From Cycas panzhihuaensis (taxonomy: Eukaryota > Cycadophyta): a stretch of 64,000 nt of DNA. The DNA is taken from NCBI GenBank assembly GCA_023213395.1, contig CM041465.1, forward strand, positions 233,499,741 through 233,563,740, written 5' to 3'. This document shows, one piece after another, positions 1-12,834 of the stretch. Position 1 is the first letter of the stretch. Each line of letters begins with the position of its first letter. The notes beneath the pieces are model-generated. The model had not been told where the DNA came from. It was given only the letters and a program-made list of their open reading frames with translations, and did not search any database. The position numbers and the translations under genes were made by a program.

Positions 1-1039
1 TTTCAAACTAGTTTTTGCGATTGGTCATGTGTCGCGAAGCTCCTGAATCAACGCACCATATGTCTCCATCTTTTAGTCCTATTGCTAGTGTGACGATGAA
101 TGCTATTTCTTTTTCCTCCTCCTCAGCTTGTTCTTTGTTATATCCGCCAACAGGTCGTTTCTCTCTCTAAACGTCGGTTCTTCTTTGTGGGCATTGGCAA
201 GGGTAATGCCCTGGTTGCCCACAGTGGTAACAGACGTCAGAAGCTCTGCAGGCACTGGAGAAGTGTCCAGGTTTCCCACAATTGAAGCAAACCTGGGTGT
301 CTCTACTGCGTCCACGTCCTTTGAATTCCTACCAATGTCCTCGAGCAAGACTTCTGATGTCTGGAGTACGTCCTTATCCTCTAGCTTGGTTCCGTCTGCA
401 TGGTACCAAGTTTAGTCTGGATGAAAAGGCATTTTCCAACTCTGAAGAATCTTCATAGCGCTTGTTTCTATGTTCCTGTCTCAATAATAAACCAATCAAT
501 TCATCAAGAGTTATTGTATCAATCTGATTATTGTTTGTTATGGTGTTGATGGTTATATCGAAAGATTTTGGTAGCTTGCTTGCTACCATTTCCGCCAGCT
601 CTTGTTCATAAATAGTGTCTTCCGCACTCAAGAGGTTATTTCTGATTGAAATAACTTTGTGTATGAACTCAGTTATCGTACCACTCTCCTTCATGTGAAG
701 CTTGTACAGATCTTCCTTGAGGGCAATTATTCTAGCCTTGTTCTTTTGGCCATACAAATTCTCAAAACATTTCCAGATATTTGATGTAGAGTTTAGTTTC
801 TCTATATACACGAGAAGAGGATTGGAGACCGGCATCTTCAGAATGATTACTCCTACATTATCTCTTTCTTCCCAATCTAATAGGGTTGGATCAGTTTCAC
901 CTGGGAGGGCTTCGGAACCATTTGCAATTTTCTAGGCATTTTTGGCTCTTAAAAATGTTTCCACTTTTATTTTCCATATGTGGTAATTTGTATTAGTCAA
1001 TTTTTCTTGATCGGACAGGGCTAAGATTGAAGAAGCCAT
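1..1039 (-). pseudogene. copia gag and N-terminal protease, decayed
   Basis: The reading starts at an ATG at 1039-1037 (MASSILALSDQ), which matches the starts at 32785 and 44365. An open stretch at 374-835 encodes the UBN2-type gag core (LYGQKNKARIIALKEDL, then the KLPKSFD motif). Two CCHC zinc knuckles follow at about 196-297 (CFNCGKPGHFSSAC and CYHCGQPGHYPC), both with all ligands present. The final residues at the window edge give WCVDSGASRHM, the aspartic protease active site, apparently intact. The reading needs frame changes between the start codon, the core and the zinc knuckles, so the copy is inactive. Gag would form the virus-like particle in the cytoplasm and the knuckles would bind the element RNA. 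Confidence 0.85.
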
Positions 1040-1794
1040 TGGATTTGAGAACAACAGACCCTGACTATACTTGACCATACAACTGTATGGATTTCTGTAC
1101 AAAATTTTGACTATACGGAATGATACAAAATGTACCTCAAAAGAAAGGTATTGAAGAGGAGATTACAGATCTGTAATTAGATTTGCAAAATATTTTGTAG
1201 ATTATGAGAAAATAGGCCATAAACCTAGAGAAGTGAGGCTAGGGTTTTCTCCAAAAAGACTTAGAACTTTAAAAATTCTCCACCAAAATTCTCCAGACTG
1301 GTCACAATCTCTTAGAAGCATTGAGACGCAGATGTTATAACTGATTTTATTCGAAAATCTGAGAAATTTTAAGAGAAATTTGCAAACATACCTCCAAACT
1401 TGCGTGGACTGGTAAACTGCCTGAAACTGCCATCAGATGAGCTTGGATGACTTCGATGCAGTAGAGAAATATGACGGGATGCCAAGATCTTCCTTTTGGT
1501 CAAATTTCGTCTCAATCTAAGACCTTGAAAATTTTCGTTCGTACGGTCGTATGGTTCCGTACTGAGTCCGTACACAGTCTGAGATTGTCCTCCTCTTTGA
1601 TTTTCTTCTTCAGCAAGCTTCAGAGTTGGTCTCTTTGTATTGTGATTATTTATTTGTCCTTTCTTTGGACTCTTCTGCTCCGATCTTCTTTAGTTTTCCT
1701 TCACAAATGTTCTTGTCTTTGTTCCATTTTGACACGACCTCCGGCAAGTACAAGGTCCTCTCTCAAATAGATAGGATAACCTGCTCTGATACCA

Positions 1795-2009
1795 TGATAG
1801 CAAAACTTATTGAGATGAATGAGAAAAGCTTGTATTGCTTTGGAGACGAAATCTCTTTAAATATACATCATACAAGATAACCGTTCTAAACTGACTTGTA
1901 ACCGACCTTGCTCTAACTGCCAAGTGTCAACATCTTAAGTATAAGTTACACATGAGGGTTTTACAACATTACCCCTTGACATCCCTAGATAAAACATTAT
2001 ACTCTAATA
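1795..2009 (-). repeat. 5' LTR of the left-edge copia element
   Basis: The 215-bp repeat starts TGATAGCAAAAC next to the primer site and ends after AAAACATTATACTCTAATA. The end resembles that of the LTR at 41380-41581 (AAAACATTATATCCAACA), with the terminal CA changed to TA. Its partner LTR lies outside the window, so the target duplication cannot be tested. Confidence 0.75.
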
Positions 2010-3104
2010 TGTCTGAGTTTTAATGGATGGAGCATAGTTCACTAGGGAGTTGGTTTGGCACTACTCCTAGATGAACATGATTTGTTATTTTTGCACTGCA
2101 GCTCATTTCAACCGTCATAGAACAAGAGCAGAGGGAATAGACAGTTGGGTTAGGACTACATTAAATGCTTATTGTGTACCACAGGAACACTTGCTTAGAC
2201 ATCACAGTAAGGGCACGGCTTGTCTTGTCACTTAGGTGATAGAAGCATAAGTAATTTTGGTCTACTCGGGATTGAGAACTGTTACTACATTATTGATGAA
2301 TGAGTTGTTAATTTTATTTTGTAGACACTATAAAGCTGCTGGCTGCCAATTTCTGGTATTGATATGCATGGCTTTGCAACTGTTAGGACTTGCAGCAAGT
2401 TGGAGATAGAAATCCACCTGGCTTGATTTACTGCCTACCACATTGTGGAACTTTACACATCTTAAAAATGCGACTGTGCAGAGTCTGCTTATAATGAATT
2501 TGGGGTTTTGCTTTGTACTGAGTTTATTACAAAGAAGTCCAGTCAAACATTGTAGGCACTTTCTGCTGTCTGTCTGTACCAATGAATATACATTTCAGGT
2601 CTGAAGGAAATTTCATGAATCTGTGGATTTGATTGGCTTCCCCAATAAGTCAATAAAATGTTAATTTCTGCATCCGACAGTTGGAAGGGACAGAGGCACA
2701 GAAGATAATGCTTTCGAGTAAATCCATGTTTCGACAACCTTAAATCTATTAATAGAGCCAGGGACCATTATGGAGTGGTCATTTGCCCTTTATTCAACAG
2801 TATGAGGCATCCTTTTTCACGGACTTCTCCATTTATGAAGACTGATGCTGCCTTGCCTAGGCCTCAAAACATTTTTTTTATACCTTATTAATGCCATGAT
2901 GCTGTTCAGAATGTTTTCTCAAATTTAGCTGTGTGGTAATCTATTATCTCAACATCTCTGATGTGTCTCATAAATCTATGGAATGGGATCCTGATAACCA
3001 CGTTCTGAAGTTGTAGAATTGCTCTTGGAGAACAAGGGATTGAATCTGTGTGAGGAAAGGCTTTTTTCGGTCCAAAAGCGAAGCTGAACTTGAAGCCACC
3101 TGCA
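2010..3104. other. region upstream of the villin start
   Basis: There is no coding sequence or recognisable repeat here. The stretch must contain the villin promoter and 5' untranslated leader, and possibly a non-coding first exon, but I cannot place a TATA box or transcription start with confidence. The start codon context at 3102-3108 is GCAATGG, with G at -3 and G at +4, which is favourable for plant translation initiation. Confidence 0.5.
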
Positions 3105-6100
3105 ATGGCCATGTCAATGAAAAATGTTGATCCTGCATTTCAAGGAGTTGGTCAGAAAGTGTATCCTTTGCAATGATTGATCATATTGCACATGTTTTAC
3201 CTTGATTCTGACAGATGATTTTTCCTCAAGTGTTTCCTACCTGCATGTCAAGAAAGTTCTTGCTTGAGATAATTTGTCTGTCACAACTATTATATAGAGA
3301 CTAGAATAAATTTTCCTGTTTTTAAGTGTTGTATATACTTCGCAAATGATTTGTTTTCTATTACAATATTGTGAAAATTATTTGTTCAAGATAGCAACTC
3401 ACACATAAGGTAGATCCCTTTTGGGATACCAATTATACTATGTTTAGGACGTCCATTCTGTTATTGGAAGGTATGGAGGATTTCTTTTGTGTCTCTTAAC
3501 ATTTTATTTCCAGCAGCATGGAAATATGGCGTATTCAAAGTTTGCATCCAGTTGCTGTACCAAAATCTGAGTATGGTAAACTCTATTCTGGGGATTCTTA
3601 CATAGTTTTGCAGGTAAGCAAAGCCCTTTGATGAATTTTGTTCTTCTATAATATATAAAACTTGATAAACATGTGACCTTTGTTTTCTGTTATTAATAAT
3701 ATTTTGAATATAAGATGTTTTTGGCCATTGGAATGCTTATGTGTCTTTTCCTTAAATACTTCATTAGCTGAATAATTTTCTAGCATTTATGTTTAACAGA
3801 CAAGTGCAACAAAGAGTGGGGCTTATCACTATGACATTCACTACTGGATCGGGAAAGACACTAGCAAGGTAATTTAATCAAGTTAATTCATCTTAACACA
3901 GGTGGTGGAGATTGCTAACACATTTTCTAGTCAGGACTTCTTTCTAACAAGTGTTTGGCAGGATGAAGCTGGAGCAGCTTCTATTAAGGCAATTGAGCTT
4001 GATGCAGCCCTTGGAGGCCGTGCAGTACAATATAGGGAATTGCATGGTCATGAGACTGACAAATTTTTATCCTACTTCAAGCCATGCTTCATGCCCTTGG
4101 AAGGATGTATGGATTCTGGAGATAATAAACCAGAAACAGCAAAATTGGTGCCAAGTCTTTATTTATGCAAAGGCAAGCGTGCTGTACGTGTGAAACAGGT
4201 TGTTCATCAAGTATCGAAAAACATTTGATCTCTTCTAAAATTTTGTAGTTGTTGCCCTCTTGTTATGCATCTGGGGGTCAAAATTCTTATTCATTTTTAT
4301 GATTATACAGGTCCCTTTTGCACGTTCATCACTGAACCATGACGATGTTTTTGTTCTTGACACCGAGTCCAAGATCTATCAATTCAATGGGGCGACTTCT
4401 AACATCCAGGAAAGAGCAAAGGCCTTGGATGTGGTGCAATACATCAAAGATAAATATCATGAGGGAAGGTGTGAAGTTGCAGTGATTGGTAGGTTATTCA
4501 AAATTTCACTGAATGGTAACTTGTTAAATTTGAAATAAATTATCTAGATTCTATTTGCATACCAGATCATGTGTTTATCACTGCATTGCACTTATCACAG
4601 GCACATTTTATTTTTAAATGACAGATGATGGAAAGCTTGTAGCAGAAGTTGACTCTGGTGAATTTTGGGCACTCTTTGGAGGTTTTGCCCCCATTGGCAA
4701 GAAGGGTAGCAATGAAGATGATTTGCAACTAGAGTCAACTCCAGGGAAGCTTTACATGTAAGTTCTGGTTTTTTCATGAGCATGACTGATCATGTAGGCT
4801 GTTCTCTGGATTGTTTTGTGGTCTGTCTTGCTACAGGACTTAGGTATCTTTGCTGTTTTGGTCTTACAAAAGTTTTATATTTTGTATTGGGGTTCATCCT
4901 TAGTATTTAAAGCTGTGGTTTGTATGGACTAGACTCAAGTTTGTTGCATCCTTATCTTATGCTGTATTTTACTGATTAATGCAAGCCTTAGTATTTGGAG
5001 CTGTGGTTTGTTCGGATTAGACTCAAGTTTGTTGCATCCTTATCTTGTGCTGTATTTTACTGATTAATGCAATTGTTTCCTTTGAAAATTATATTTATAA
5101 CTGACAATCAGTAATACTGCACATAAAGGATCAAATGATTGCATTATGCTATGTGAAGGGAAATGCACAGCATGAAGATTTATTTTTGTTTCTTATCCAG
5201 TTCAGATGCTGCTGCTGTGAAAAGTTCTTAGAGATCATCTTAAATGGCCAAAAAGGGAATATATCAATATCAAATTTTGACAGGAATCTATTTGAGTAAT
5301 AACATTGTTTCAATGTAGAAATTCAGACAGAGAAACAAGAATAGTTCTGAGTAAATCTTTTATTTGGCCTTTTGTGATATAGTATTGTGGACGGACAGCC
5401 AAAGAGCATTGAAGGGTCCTTGTCTAAGGGGATGCTGGAGTCAAACAGATGCTATCTTCTTGATTGTGGATCTGAGATATATATTTGGGTTGGTCGAGTA
5501 ACCCAATTGGAGGATAGGAAATCTGCGAGCTTAGCTGCAGAGGTAAGAACATCAATATTTTAATGCCATGCGGTCAAATGTTGAAAATTTTGAGTTACAT
5601 GTCAAAATTTATGGAAGATTTCTAACTTAGGATGATTTCTTTTTCAGGAGTTCGCTTCCAGCCAGAAAACACCAAAATGTACACATATAATACGAGTCAT
5701 TCAAGGGTTTGAAACTCTGCCATTTAGGGCTTACTTTGACTCATGGCCACTTGGCAGTGGGGCTTCTGGCTCTGAAGATGGTAAAGGCAAAGTTGCATGT
5801 GAGTGCAGAGTTCCTTGAGTACCAGTTCATGTAGGAATCACTTCGTAATGCTGTAAAACTTAGTTGCATCTAAACATATTTCTTCAATGGCAGTAATATG
5901 TTTCTACATGTTTATCAAACCTTGCAAGCATTCTTAATAAGAAATACCTTGGAAATGTCATTAAATCAGGCATAAGCTTCGCTTAAATTTAAAATTTCTT
6001 ATGAAATGTTAGCACTTCTAAAAGACTAAAACCTACTTATGGGTTGTTAAAACTTTGTGACATTTCCCTGTTCCATACACATTCTTAGGATTTAATGACA

Positions 6101-7488
6101 TATCTGTGTTATGCACATACTTAAGAATTTTTGTTTTTTTGTCACTTTATTTTTCCACAAAATGTTGCACATTTAGAGTTTTGTGGTAACTGTGCTTCAA
6201 AGGAATTAATATCTGAATCACTTAAAATGTTCTTTCCAGCCTTACTCAAAAAGCAAGGAGTCAATGTGAAAGGCATTCTGAAAACAACTCCGGGGAAAGA
6301 TGAGATTCCACCTTTGCTTGAAGAAAGGGGGAAGCTGGAGGTCCAGTTTGTCAATCCTCTAATAATTTTCAGTTCAAGTTTTGTACATTTTGGCTGCTAA
6401 TGCCAATTTGCTATTATGTTCTCTTCTGATTCAATGTTACCCATTGGCTGAGAGAACAAAAATCGTGTTTTGTCTTAGGTATGGCGGGTCAACAAAAATG
6501 TGAAGGCCCCTGTTCCAAAAGAGGAGTTTGGTAAATTTTACTGTGAAGATTGCTATGTCATATTGTATACTTACCAGTCTGGAGATCGGAAAGAGGATTT
6601 TTTTCTTTGCTTCTGGCTAGGGCAACAGAGCACACAGGTATGCTAGTTAATTTGTTGGTTGTCTTGTGACCTGTTTTGAAAATGGAATGATAGGTATAAC
6701 CAGTATTACTATTCTCTTACAACTTTATCATGGAAAATTTTGATGGCAAAATATTTGCAAATTGCATTCTATTTGAAGTGTTGATGTTGTATATTCTCCC
6801 TTTTTGTTTAGGAGGATAAAACAACAGCTGCTCGATTGGCGAACACAATGGCAAACTCCTTGAGAGGGAGACCTGTACAGGTAAGGACTCTTGACAATTG
6901 TGTTTTATTGCTGTATTTATCTTTTTTTTTGTTTTACTTTTAAATAAACACATTCCATCTGTTTGGCATGTCTGATGCCCTAATAATTAACATGGGATGG
7001 CAACTTGCTAGCATGAAGTCAAATTCTGAGGAAGGGTGGTTTGTATTGCAGGGTCGTATTGTACAAGGAAAAGAACCAGCTCAATTTATTGGTCTATTTC
7101 CAAACGTTGTCATTTTAAATGTTTGTATTGAAGCCATCAGTAAAGCGTATCATCCTCAGTTTGTTAAAATTTTTTATTTTGTATGAATTTATTCATGTTT
7201 TCCCCCCATTTTCCTTCTCTCATGTTTTAGATTGAGGGGAGAGACAGATCAAGTGCTGTGTAATCTGTTCTAACTATAGATTTCAATTACAACGAGAAAG
7301 TTTTAGAATTTTCATTGTGTGTTTTAACCCATTTCTCTTCTAATTTGTAGGGTAGGATGGTCTTTGGCAACACGAAAGGCATTGTGGAGAATGGTTTGAT
7401 GGATGAAACAAGCAATGGGGATTGTGTCATTCTTCTTAGAGTCTGTGGTACAGAACCCCATAATAGTAAAGCAGTTCAAGTTGAGCCG
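3105..7488 (+). CDS. plant villin (actin filament bundling/severing protein), 5' part, 13 exons
   Basis: Villins bind, bundle, cap and sever F-actin in the cytoplasm. Exons: 3105-3160, 3517-3613, 3800-3868, 3962-4198, 4311-4488, 4625-4757, 5383-5542, 5648-5798, 6240-6340, 6479-6637, 6812-6880, 7052-7120 and 7351-7488. All junctions are GT-AG and the phases join without a stop: 1617 nt, 539 codons. The start [18 protein letters not shown] is the usual plant villin N-terminus. Gelsolin repeats are readable in order: G1 ([42 protein letters not shown]), G2 ([16 protein letters not shown]), G3 ([16 protein letters not shown]), G4 ([29 protein letters not shown]) and the start of G5 ([10 protein letters not shown]). 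Plant villins are about 960 residues, so the rest of G5, G6 and the headpiece are missing from the window. Closest in style to the VLN2/VLN3 group; I do not assign a paralogue. Confidence 0.95.
4898..5071 (+). repeat. tandem duplication inside villin intron 6
   Basis: An 88-bp unit beginning CCTTAGTATTT occurs at 4898-4985 and again at 4986 to about 5071, with a few substitutions (for example TTTAAAGC against TTTGGAGC). It lies in the intron between the exons ending at 4757 and starting at 5383 and does not touch a splice site. Confidence 0.9.
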
Positions 7489-8257
7489 GTAATGCCACTA
7501 GGACGCTTTTTGGTTACTCAGTTCATTCTTGCACAGTTAAATTCTTAGTTAAGTTGTATTTGTTTTCTTGATGAGGGATTGTTCCATGTGCCAACAAGAA
7601 GGGGCATTTATCCTCGTTGACCACCATTATTTCCTTGGAATAGTCTTACATGGTGCTTGTGTGTATTAGCCACTGTTAGGTAAAGAGATGCATGTTCTGG
7701 CCACTACCATGCTAACTTGATGTGGGCCTTTGATTTAGTGTTCTGGATTCTAACCTCCACATGGTATAGTCATCTTGATGTTATCCTATTCCTTTGATAT
7801 GTGAGCTAGATGCTAAGTAGCCAGATATGTCTATATTGTAGCTCATATCTGTACTGAATATGCCCCAGATATAGGGTTCCGAGGATACAACCAAGATACT
7901 TGTCTTGACTATATTCTGGATATGGCCCATATCTAGGAATGTATCTAGGTTGTATTTGGGTTTGCACACGATAGCACCTAAATATTCTAGGGTATTTCGG
8001 TATCCTAAAATATCCTAGGCAGAGTATGGTCCTCAATACTTTTTTTCCTCCTCTTTTATTTAAAAAATAACAGGAAAAAAATAATAAAAAGAAAACAACA
8101 AAAAAGCGATAAAAAAGTGCTCGTAGTAGTTTGCTATCCAAGCTATTGTGGGCTATTGTCTTTATTTAAAGAGCAATGCCCCCCCATTCACAAAACTCTC
8201 TTGCCTTTGCCATTGTGTTGTGTGCTTATGTAGGTGTTTGAGGAATTGGTGGGTAGT
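7489..8257. other. start of villin intron 13 (or downstream sequence), no gene
   Basis: The donor GTAATG follows exon 13 at 7489. No villin exon, transposase or pol motif is visible in this stretch. At 7825-7980 there is a run of short ATATCT/GATATGG-type repeats of unknown origin. Homopolymer-rich sequence follows at 8040-8110. Confidence 0.5.
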
Positions 8258-8437
8258 TGTTTTTGAGTGTGAGCGACCCCTTTTTACTTGTGGTCCAACC
8301 TTGTTTTTGAGTGTGAGCGGCCCTTTTTTACTTGTGGTCCAACCTTGTTTTGTGTGGCAATTGGTTTTGCTTGTAGGCAACCTTCATTTGTAAGTGGGCA
8401 ACTGGTTTTGCTTGTAGGCAACCTTGATTTGTAAGTG
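8258..8437 (+). repeat. two adjacent minisatellite-like duplications
   Basis: A 44-bp unit starting TGTTTTTGAGTGTGAGCG occurs at 8258-8301 and 8302-8345. A different 41-bp unit starting GGCAAYTGGTTTTGC occurs at 8356-8396 and 8397-8437. Each pair is nearly identical. The two units share the sense of a TTGT-rich, GG-rich strand but are not the same repeat. Confidence 0.85.
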
Positions 8438-8849
8438 GGCATTTTATTTACCTAGTGGGTACCCTTTCTTTGCTTGTGGCCATTTTCTTTAGTTTGTGGG
8501 TAGCAATCTTCTGTAAGTGCATGCAATTTTTGTCATTGTTTTCGCAAATTTGAAGGTGCAGGCATGCCTTGTTGCCTACTGGAGATTTTTGGAGCCATTT
8601 GGGACATTCTTGTTTCAATACAAGAATTTTGGTCCCTCTCATTGTGCTAAGATTCTTTGTATTTTCCTTGCGAGTTGGTTTATTTGATGCAAATATCTTG
8701 GTCCCTCTCATTCATGTCAAAACTATTTACACTTCCTATGTTTTTTTTTTTCTCCCAATGGCATCCTTAGTATCTTTGATAGGTGGTAGTTGTGGTGGGC
8801 ATGGAAAGAGTGGAGGCTTTGGCCCACCAATCGAAGAATAGGGCGACTC

Positions 8850-9640
8850 TTGATTGTGGAAGTATGTTGTGAAACTCACTCGTATGGTGAAAGGAGGCTG
8901 AGGACACCACTCTTAAAAATGTAACAAGTGCAAGTCCACTTTTAGTGGTTCCTATTCAAGGGTCAAAACCCATTTGATGCTCCCTAGTGGTGTTGGAATC
9001 CAATTGTGTAATGGAGTTAGTCAAGCTAAGGCCACAAGACTTGTTTAGGAGTAAGAAGCTTTTGAAAGAGCTAGCATAGCAAGGAAGTTCAATCCGATAG
9101 CTAGGGGGCCTCAATCTCGTGATGCATCTAATGCATTTGTGGCCATGTTTGTGGAGGAAGGCTATAAATGACATACAAGTCCACTTGGGAAGTTATTTGA
9201 TATCAATAGAAGGAATGAGGTTGATAGCAAGGTTGTGCGTTGTCTTGATGTGCATGGACTTTAATTTTCTCTCCTTCACTTTCCATATTAGCAAGATATG
9301 GTGGCAACAATCAATGATAGGCCAATGGGCTACAAGAGCCCTACTTATGAAAGAGTGTAGACTACATTGCTTATGAAGGAAAATAAACTTGTGGAGTAAT
9401 GCATGGATCCAATCCATATAAGTTCGAACACTAAAGGGGTCTCTATTGTGTCTGATGAGTGGACAAGTATAGCAAATAGACCACTTGTAAATCTCGTTGC
9501 CACCTCTCCAAAAGGTGCATGCTTCTTAAATGTAGTTGATTGCACTAGCAAAGAGAAAAACATACGGTTCATTGCAACTTTGCTCATAGTAGCAATTGAC
9601 ATTGTGGGGCTATCGACTTAGGAAGCTCCCATTGATTTTC
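8850..9640 (+). pseudogene. decayed hAT-type transposase: BED zinc finger and DUF659-like region
   Basis: Three blocks in order fit the plant BED/DUF659 transposase family (hAT superfamily), which cuts and pastes DNA in the nucleus. About 8857-9040 reads LWKYVVKLTRMVKGG, then KCNKCKSTFSGSYSRVKTHL, the C-x2-C and H of a BED finger. About 9292-9380 reads DMVATINDRPMGYKSPTYERV, one stop, then TTLLMKE. About 9409-9621 reads VSIVSDEWTSIANRPLVNL, then SPKGACFLNVVD, which is the DUF659 core. The blocks lie in different frames with in-frame stops, so this is a pseudogene. The C-terminal dimerisation region and terminal inverted repeats were not found. Whether it lies in a villin intron or outside the gene depends on where villin ends. 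Confidence 0.75.
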
Positions 9641-10160
9641 CACCCTAATTCTTTCGTATGCTTGGGTGACAAACAAGTTCATGAATTGATTGACATCTTT
9701 ATGAATTAAAATAACATATATTTCTAAGGACACACTGAGTTTAGCATGTGAAAAAGTTTGTACAACCTAAATTTGGCTAGTGGATTTCACCCATTAACCT
9801 ATGAATCATTGGTTTATTCGAATCTAACTAATGCCTGGTAGAAGTGGGGCTCATACTTACTACAAGGGAAGTACTAACACTAGGCTATTATGTCAATATT
9901 GTCCTATAGTAGATCGACAAGGCCAACCTAAGGCTTGTAGGCTACCTAGCCATTGTTTTGACTAAGTACTATTGGGTGGTCTCCTTTGGTAATGCGACTT
10001 CAAACCCTTTCTACAATAACTTTCCTAACCTCAATGATAAAATCTAAGTAAACCTTAGGGCTTGGAACTCACTTGAAATAATCTTGAATGGTGAAAGCTA
10101 AAGCTCCCTATGGTCCCTCTAAAGATCACTCAACCAACCATGGTCTTGTGATCCATCCTA
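9641..10160. other. non-coding stretch left of the LTR element target site
   Basis: There is no recognisable gene. With the element at 10166-26872 removed, this sequence was once continuous with 26878 onward (joined at GAGAG). It may belong to the hAT remnant or to the unit left of the shared LTR at 27213-27660; I cannot tell which. Confidence 0.4.
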
Positions 10161-10165
10161 GAGAG

Positions 10166-10623
10166 TGTTGGATAGTAATATCCAATTACATGAAATGTAC
10201 CATCAAACCCCCTCATGCTCTCTCATATTATTCATCAATTTCATTTTGTAAGCACATTGTTATGTATGTCACTTGGAATGTGTGTGAGCACACAAATGTT
10301 GACTTTTGAAGTTCTTTATTGGAGGTGATGTATTATAAATATGTACATGATTTCTTAAATAAGATGAAGTTTGGCCATTTTTCCAAATCCCTCCTTTAAT
10401 ATCTTATGTCTATGTTTCATTATTTTAAGCATTCTTTGTTATATCATGTACTCACCTCTAGTTCATTGGTCATGTTCTTGTTGGGTCCATTCACCTTGTC
10501 AATTGCTTTTGCATATTCATCCAACATTATGGTATCATTGCTCCTCTATATTTGAACATGGTCTTAGAGACATGTAAAAATTCCAACATGGTATTAGAGC
10601 TATACCATGTAAAAATTCCAACA
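10166..10623 (+). repeat. left LTR of element Q
   Basis: It begins TGTTGGATAGTAATATCC and ends TTCCAACA (458 bp). The last part is built from a 30-bp unit (10559-10588) and a 35-bp unit (10589-10623), each beginning TGGT and resembling the primer site that follows. Confidence 0.88.
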
Positions 10624-12809
10624 TGGTATTAAAGCCAATCGTTCAATCCTTGGGTATGATAGGTTAAAGCCTTTTTTTTTTATAAATTTTTAGTCATTTT
10701 TTAAGAGTTTAATGTATTCAAGGAACCTATTTTCTAGTGTTTGTTTTGACTAGTTATAACGCAGATTTTAAAGCATTGTATATTTCATTTGGGACTTATT
10801 TTTTGAAGAATTTAGAAGACAAAACATGATGAAGATATTTGCAAAAATTTGGGGCTATTTCTTAATATATTGCAAAATTTTCATTTGAGTCAAGGAGGCC
10901 AATATTTTTGGAGTGGCTCATAAGTTTGAAGGTGAAAATAGTGGATTGTTTGTTTATATGTGGGCCTAAAAGCAATTTGCATGTAGGTTGCTATGATGAA
11001 ATCCACATATTTGTGAAGATGTATTGTTACTGTTTTTGCCATGAGAGAGCATATTTAGTTGATGTATGTTGAACCCTTTGCAAGTCAGTGGGTAGATTGC
11101 AAAGGTGTTGCATAAAACTGTTGAAGGAGATATTCTAATTATCCAAAGGTTAGAAATGATTCCCTAATCATGCTATGGCAAGATATTTGATTGCAAATCA
11201 GTAGTTGAGCAGTCGAGGGAAAACCCAAAAGGGTCAAATTGTAAAATGTGTGCAAAACCCATAGGGTTTGAAGGTAAAAAATTATTTGTTTGTTTTGAAA
11301 ATTGGTGTTTATGCAAACCCTCCAAGGTTTTAATTTAAAAAATATACAAAGCACTTTTAAAAAATGGATTTTTTTCTTTTTTGTTTAAAGGCTTTAGAAG
11401 CTTCTTTGTGGCCTTTGAATCTTGCTCCATTTGTCCTCTGAATCTATTGGCCAGTCTACTGGGGCATCTTTGCAGTAAAAAAATATATGGATATGTATAT
11501 TTAAAAAAAAAAAACAAAAGAAAAACTTGTATTCAAAAAAACATATTTTTTGAGGTCGTTATATAGTGAGATGGGTTGGAGTGTGAAATATATAAGATTT
11601 TTGAATGTAGAGGCGCCCTATCTTGGCCTCAGGTATCGAAAGCTCCTCATCTCTCTAAATTAAGCATTGCCTCAATACTCAAGAAAGGACAAAGATTGAG
11701 GATAATAATTTGCTGGGAATGTTCAATTTGGACCAGCTCTTAGGAGTGTGGAACATGTTATTTTGACATTAAGGCAAACCAAATTATAGAATAGCTATCA
11801 AACATCTAGTAATGAAAGAGTTTGTTGATTGAACAAAATTAAGATTAATTTAATGATGCTCGATGTAGAATGATTTAGAGACGGAGATGGAGGAGAGAAC
11901 CTTGGAGGCATTCACAACAGATTGCTGGATCTTGAGCAAACCTGCAAATAAAAAAGTAGGAAAAACAATAAAAAACATAGAAAAGTCATGGCGGAGAAAG
12001 AAGTGCCATTAGTGACCTGTGTAGCATCCTACATAACCCATGGAGGAGATCATTGCAGATGAAGCACTTTCTCAACATGAAACATGTTCCTTGCCTAAGG
12101 GATGCAAAGTCATTCCAAAAAAAGGAGCTTGCAGACCCCACTTACAACCAAACATGAAAACATAGTTGCCTCTGTAGCTCTTCATCGTTGCCTCACCGAT
12201 CTACAACTCTCAATGCTCAAAATTTTGAAAAACAAAGCATAATTGGCAACAAAATTTTTAGGGCACATATAGTTTTTTAATAAATATTTCATTAATTAAA
12301 TCAAATTTGATAAAATCTGAAATCCACAGAGCCCCCTTGCAATCAACCCCTAGTCACATGAAACTACCATGTGATCTTTGCTCAACACTAAAGGGGCTAA
12401 ATGTCCAATTTTAGACCTTTCAATATTTTATAAGGGCATGCTCTCACATTTGCCATCATAACTTGGTCATAAGGAGTTGGATTTCAAATTTGAAGGAAGC
12501 ATCGAAAAGCCAACCTTGTTGCTTACGCAACAACTGGTAACACGATGCATTTTGTTGTTGATTTCTAGTAGACAAATCAGATTGAAGTCATTCATGTTGA
12601 AAAATAAATCATTTTTATGAGTTTTCATTATTTGAGGCACATTTAATCATTTTCATTGGGTCCATATTATTTTATGACATTTTTATTGATGTAATGTACC
12701 CAAAATGCGGGAGAAAATAAAACCAATTTATGTCATAGGCTCTAGAGAATCTATTTATAGAAAAATGTCAAAAATATTAAAAGAGAGTCATTTTAATGTT
12801 TTTAAATCA
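10624..12809 (+). other. interior of element Q, left part, no gene
   Basis: AT-rich sequence starting with the primer site. Both strands are broken by stops and no retroelement protein motif is visible. The LINE integrated at its right end. Confidence 0.6.
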
Positions 12810-12834
12810 CATCTTATTGTTTTTTTTTTTTTTT

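Larger units (their letters stand above)
1..2009 (-). mobile_element. Ty1/copia element, family 1, cut by the window edge
   Basis: A minus-strand copia retrotransposon runs off the left edge. Reading leftward, it has a 5' LTR (1795-2009), a primer site matching the tRNA-iMet type directly inside the LTR (plus-strand GCTCTGATACCA, 1783-1794), an untranslated leader (1040-1782), then gag and the start of protease. Integrase, reverse transcriptase and the 3' LTR are outside the window. The gag protein is closely similar to those at 33.1, 44.0 and 57.1 kb, so this is one copy of a multi-copy family. Orientation and boundary are seen directly; the family assignment rests on the gag and zinc-knuckle pattern. 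Confidence 0.9.

Noticed and set aside
1783-1794. TGGTATCAGAGC-type motifs as possible tRNA genes (also at 22344, 35458, 45048 and 56375)
   Set aside because: Only 12-18 bases match tRNA 3' ends, and they adjoin LTRs; they are primer binding sites, not tRNA genes.
8258-8437. CRISPR-like repeats
   Set aside because: Two adjacent direct duplications without spacers in a plant nuclear context.
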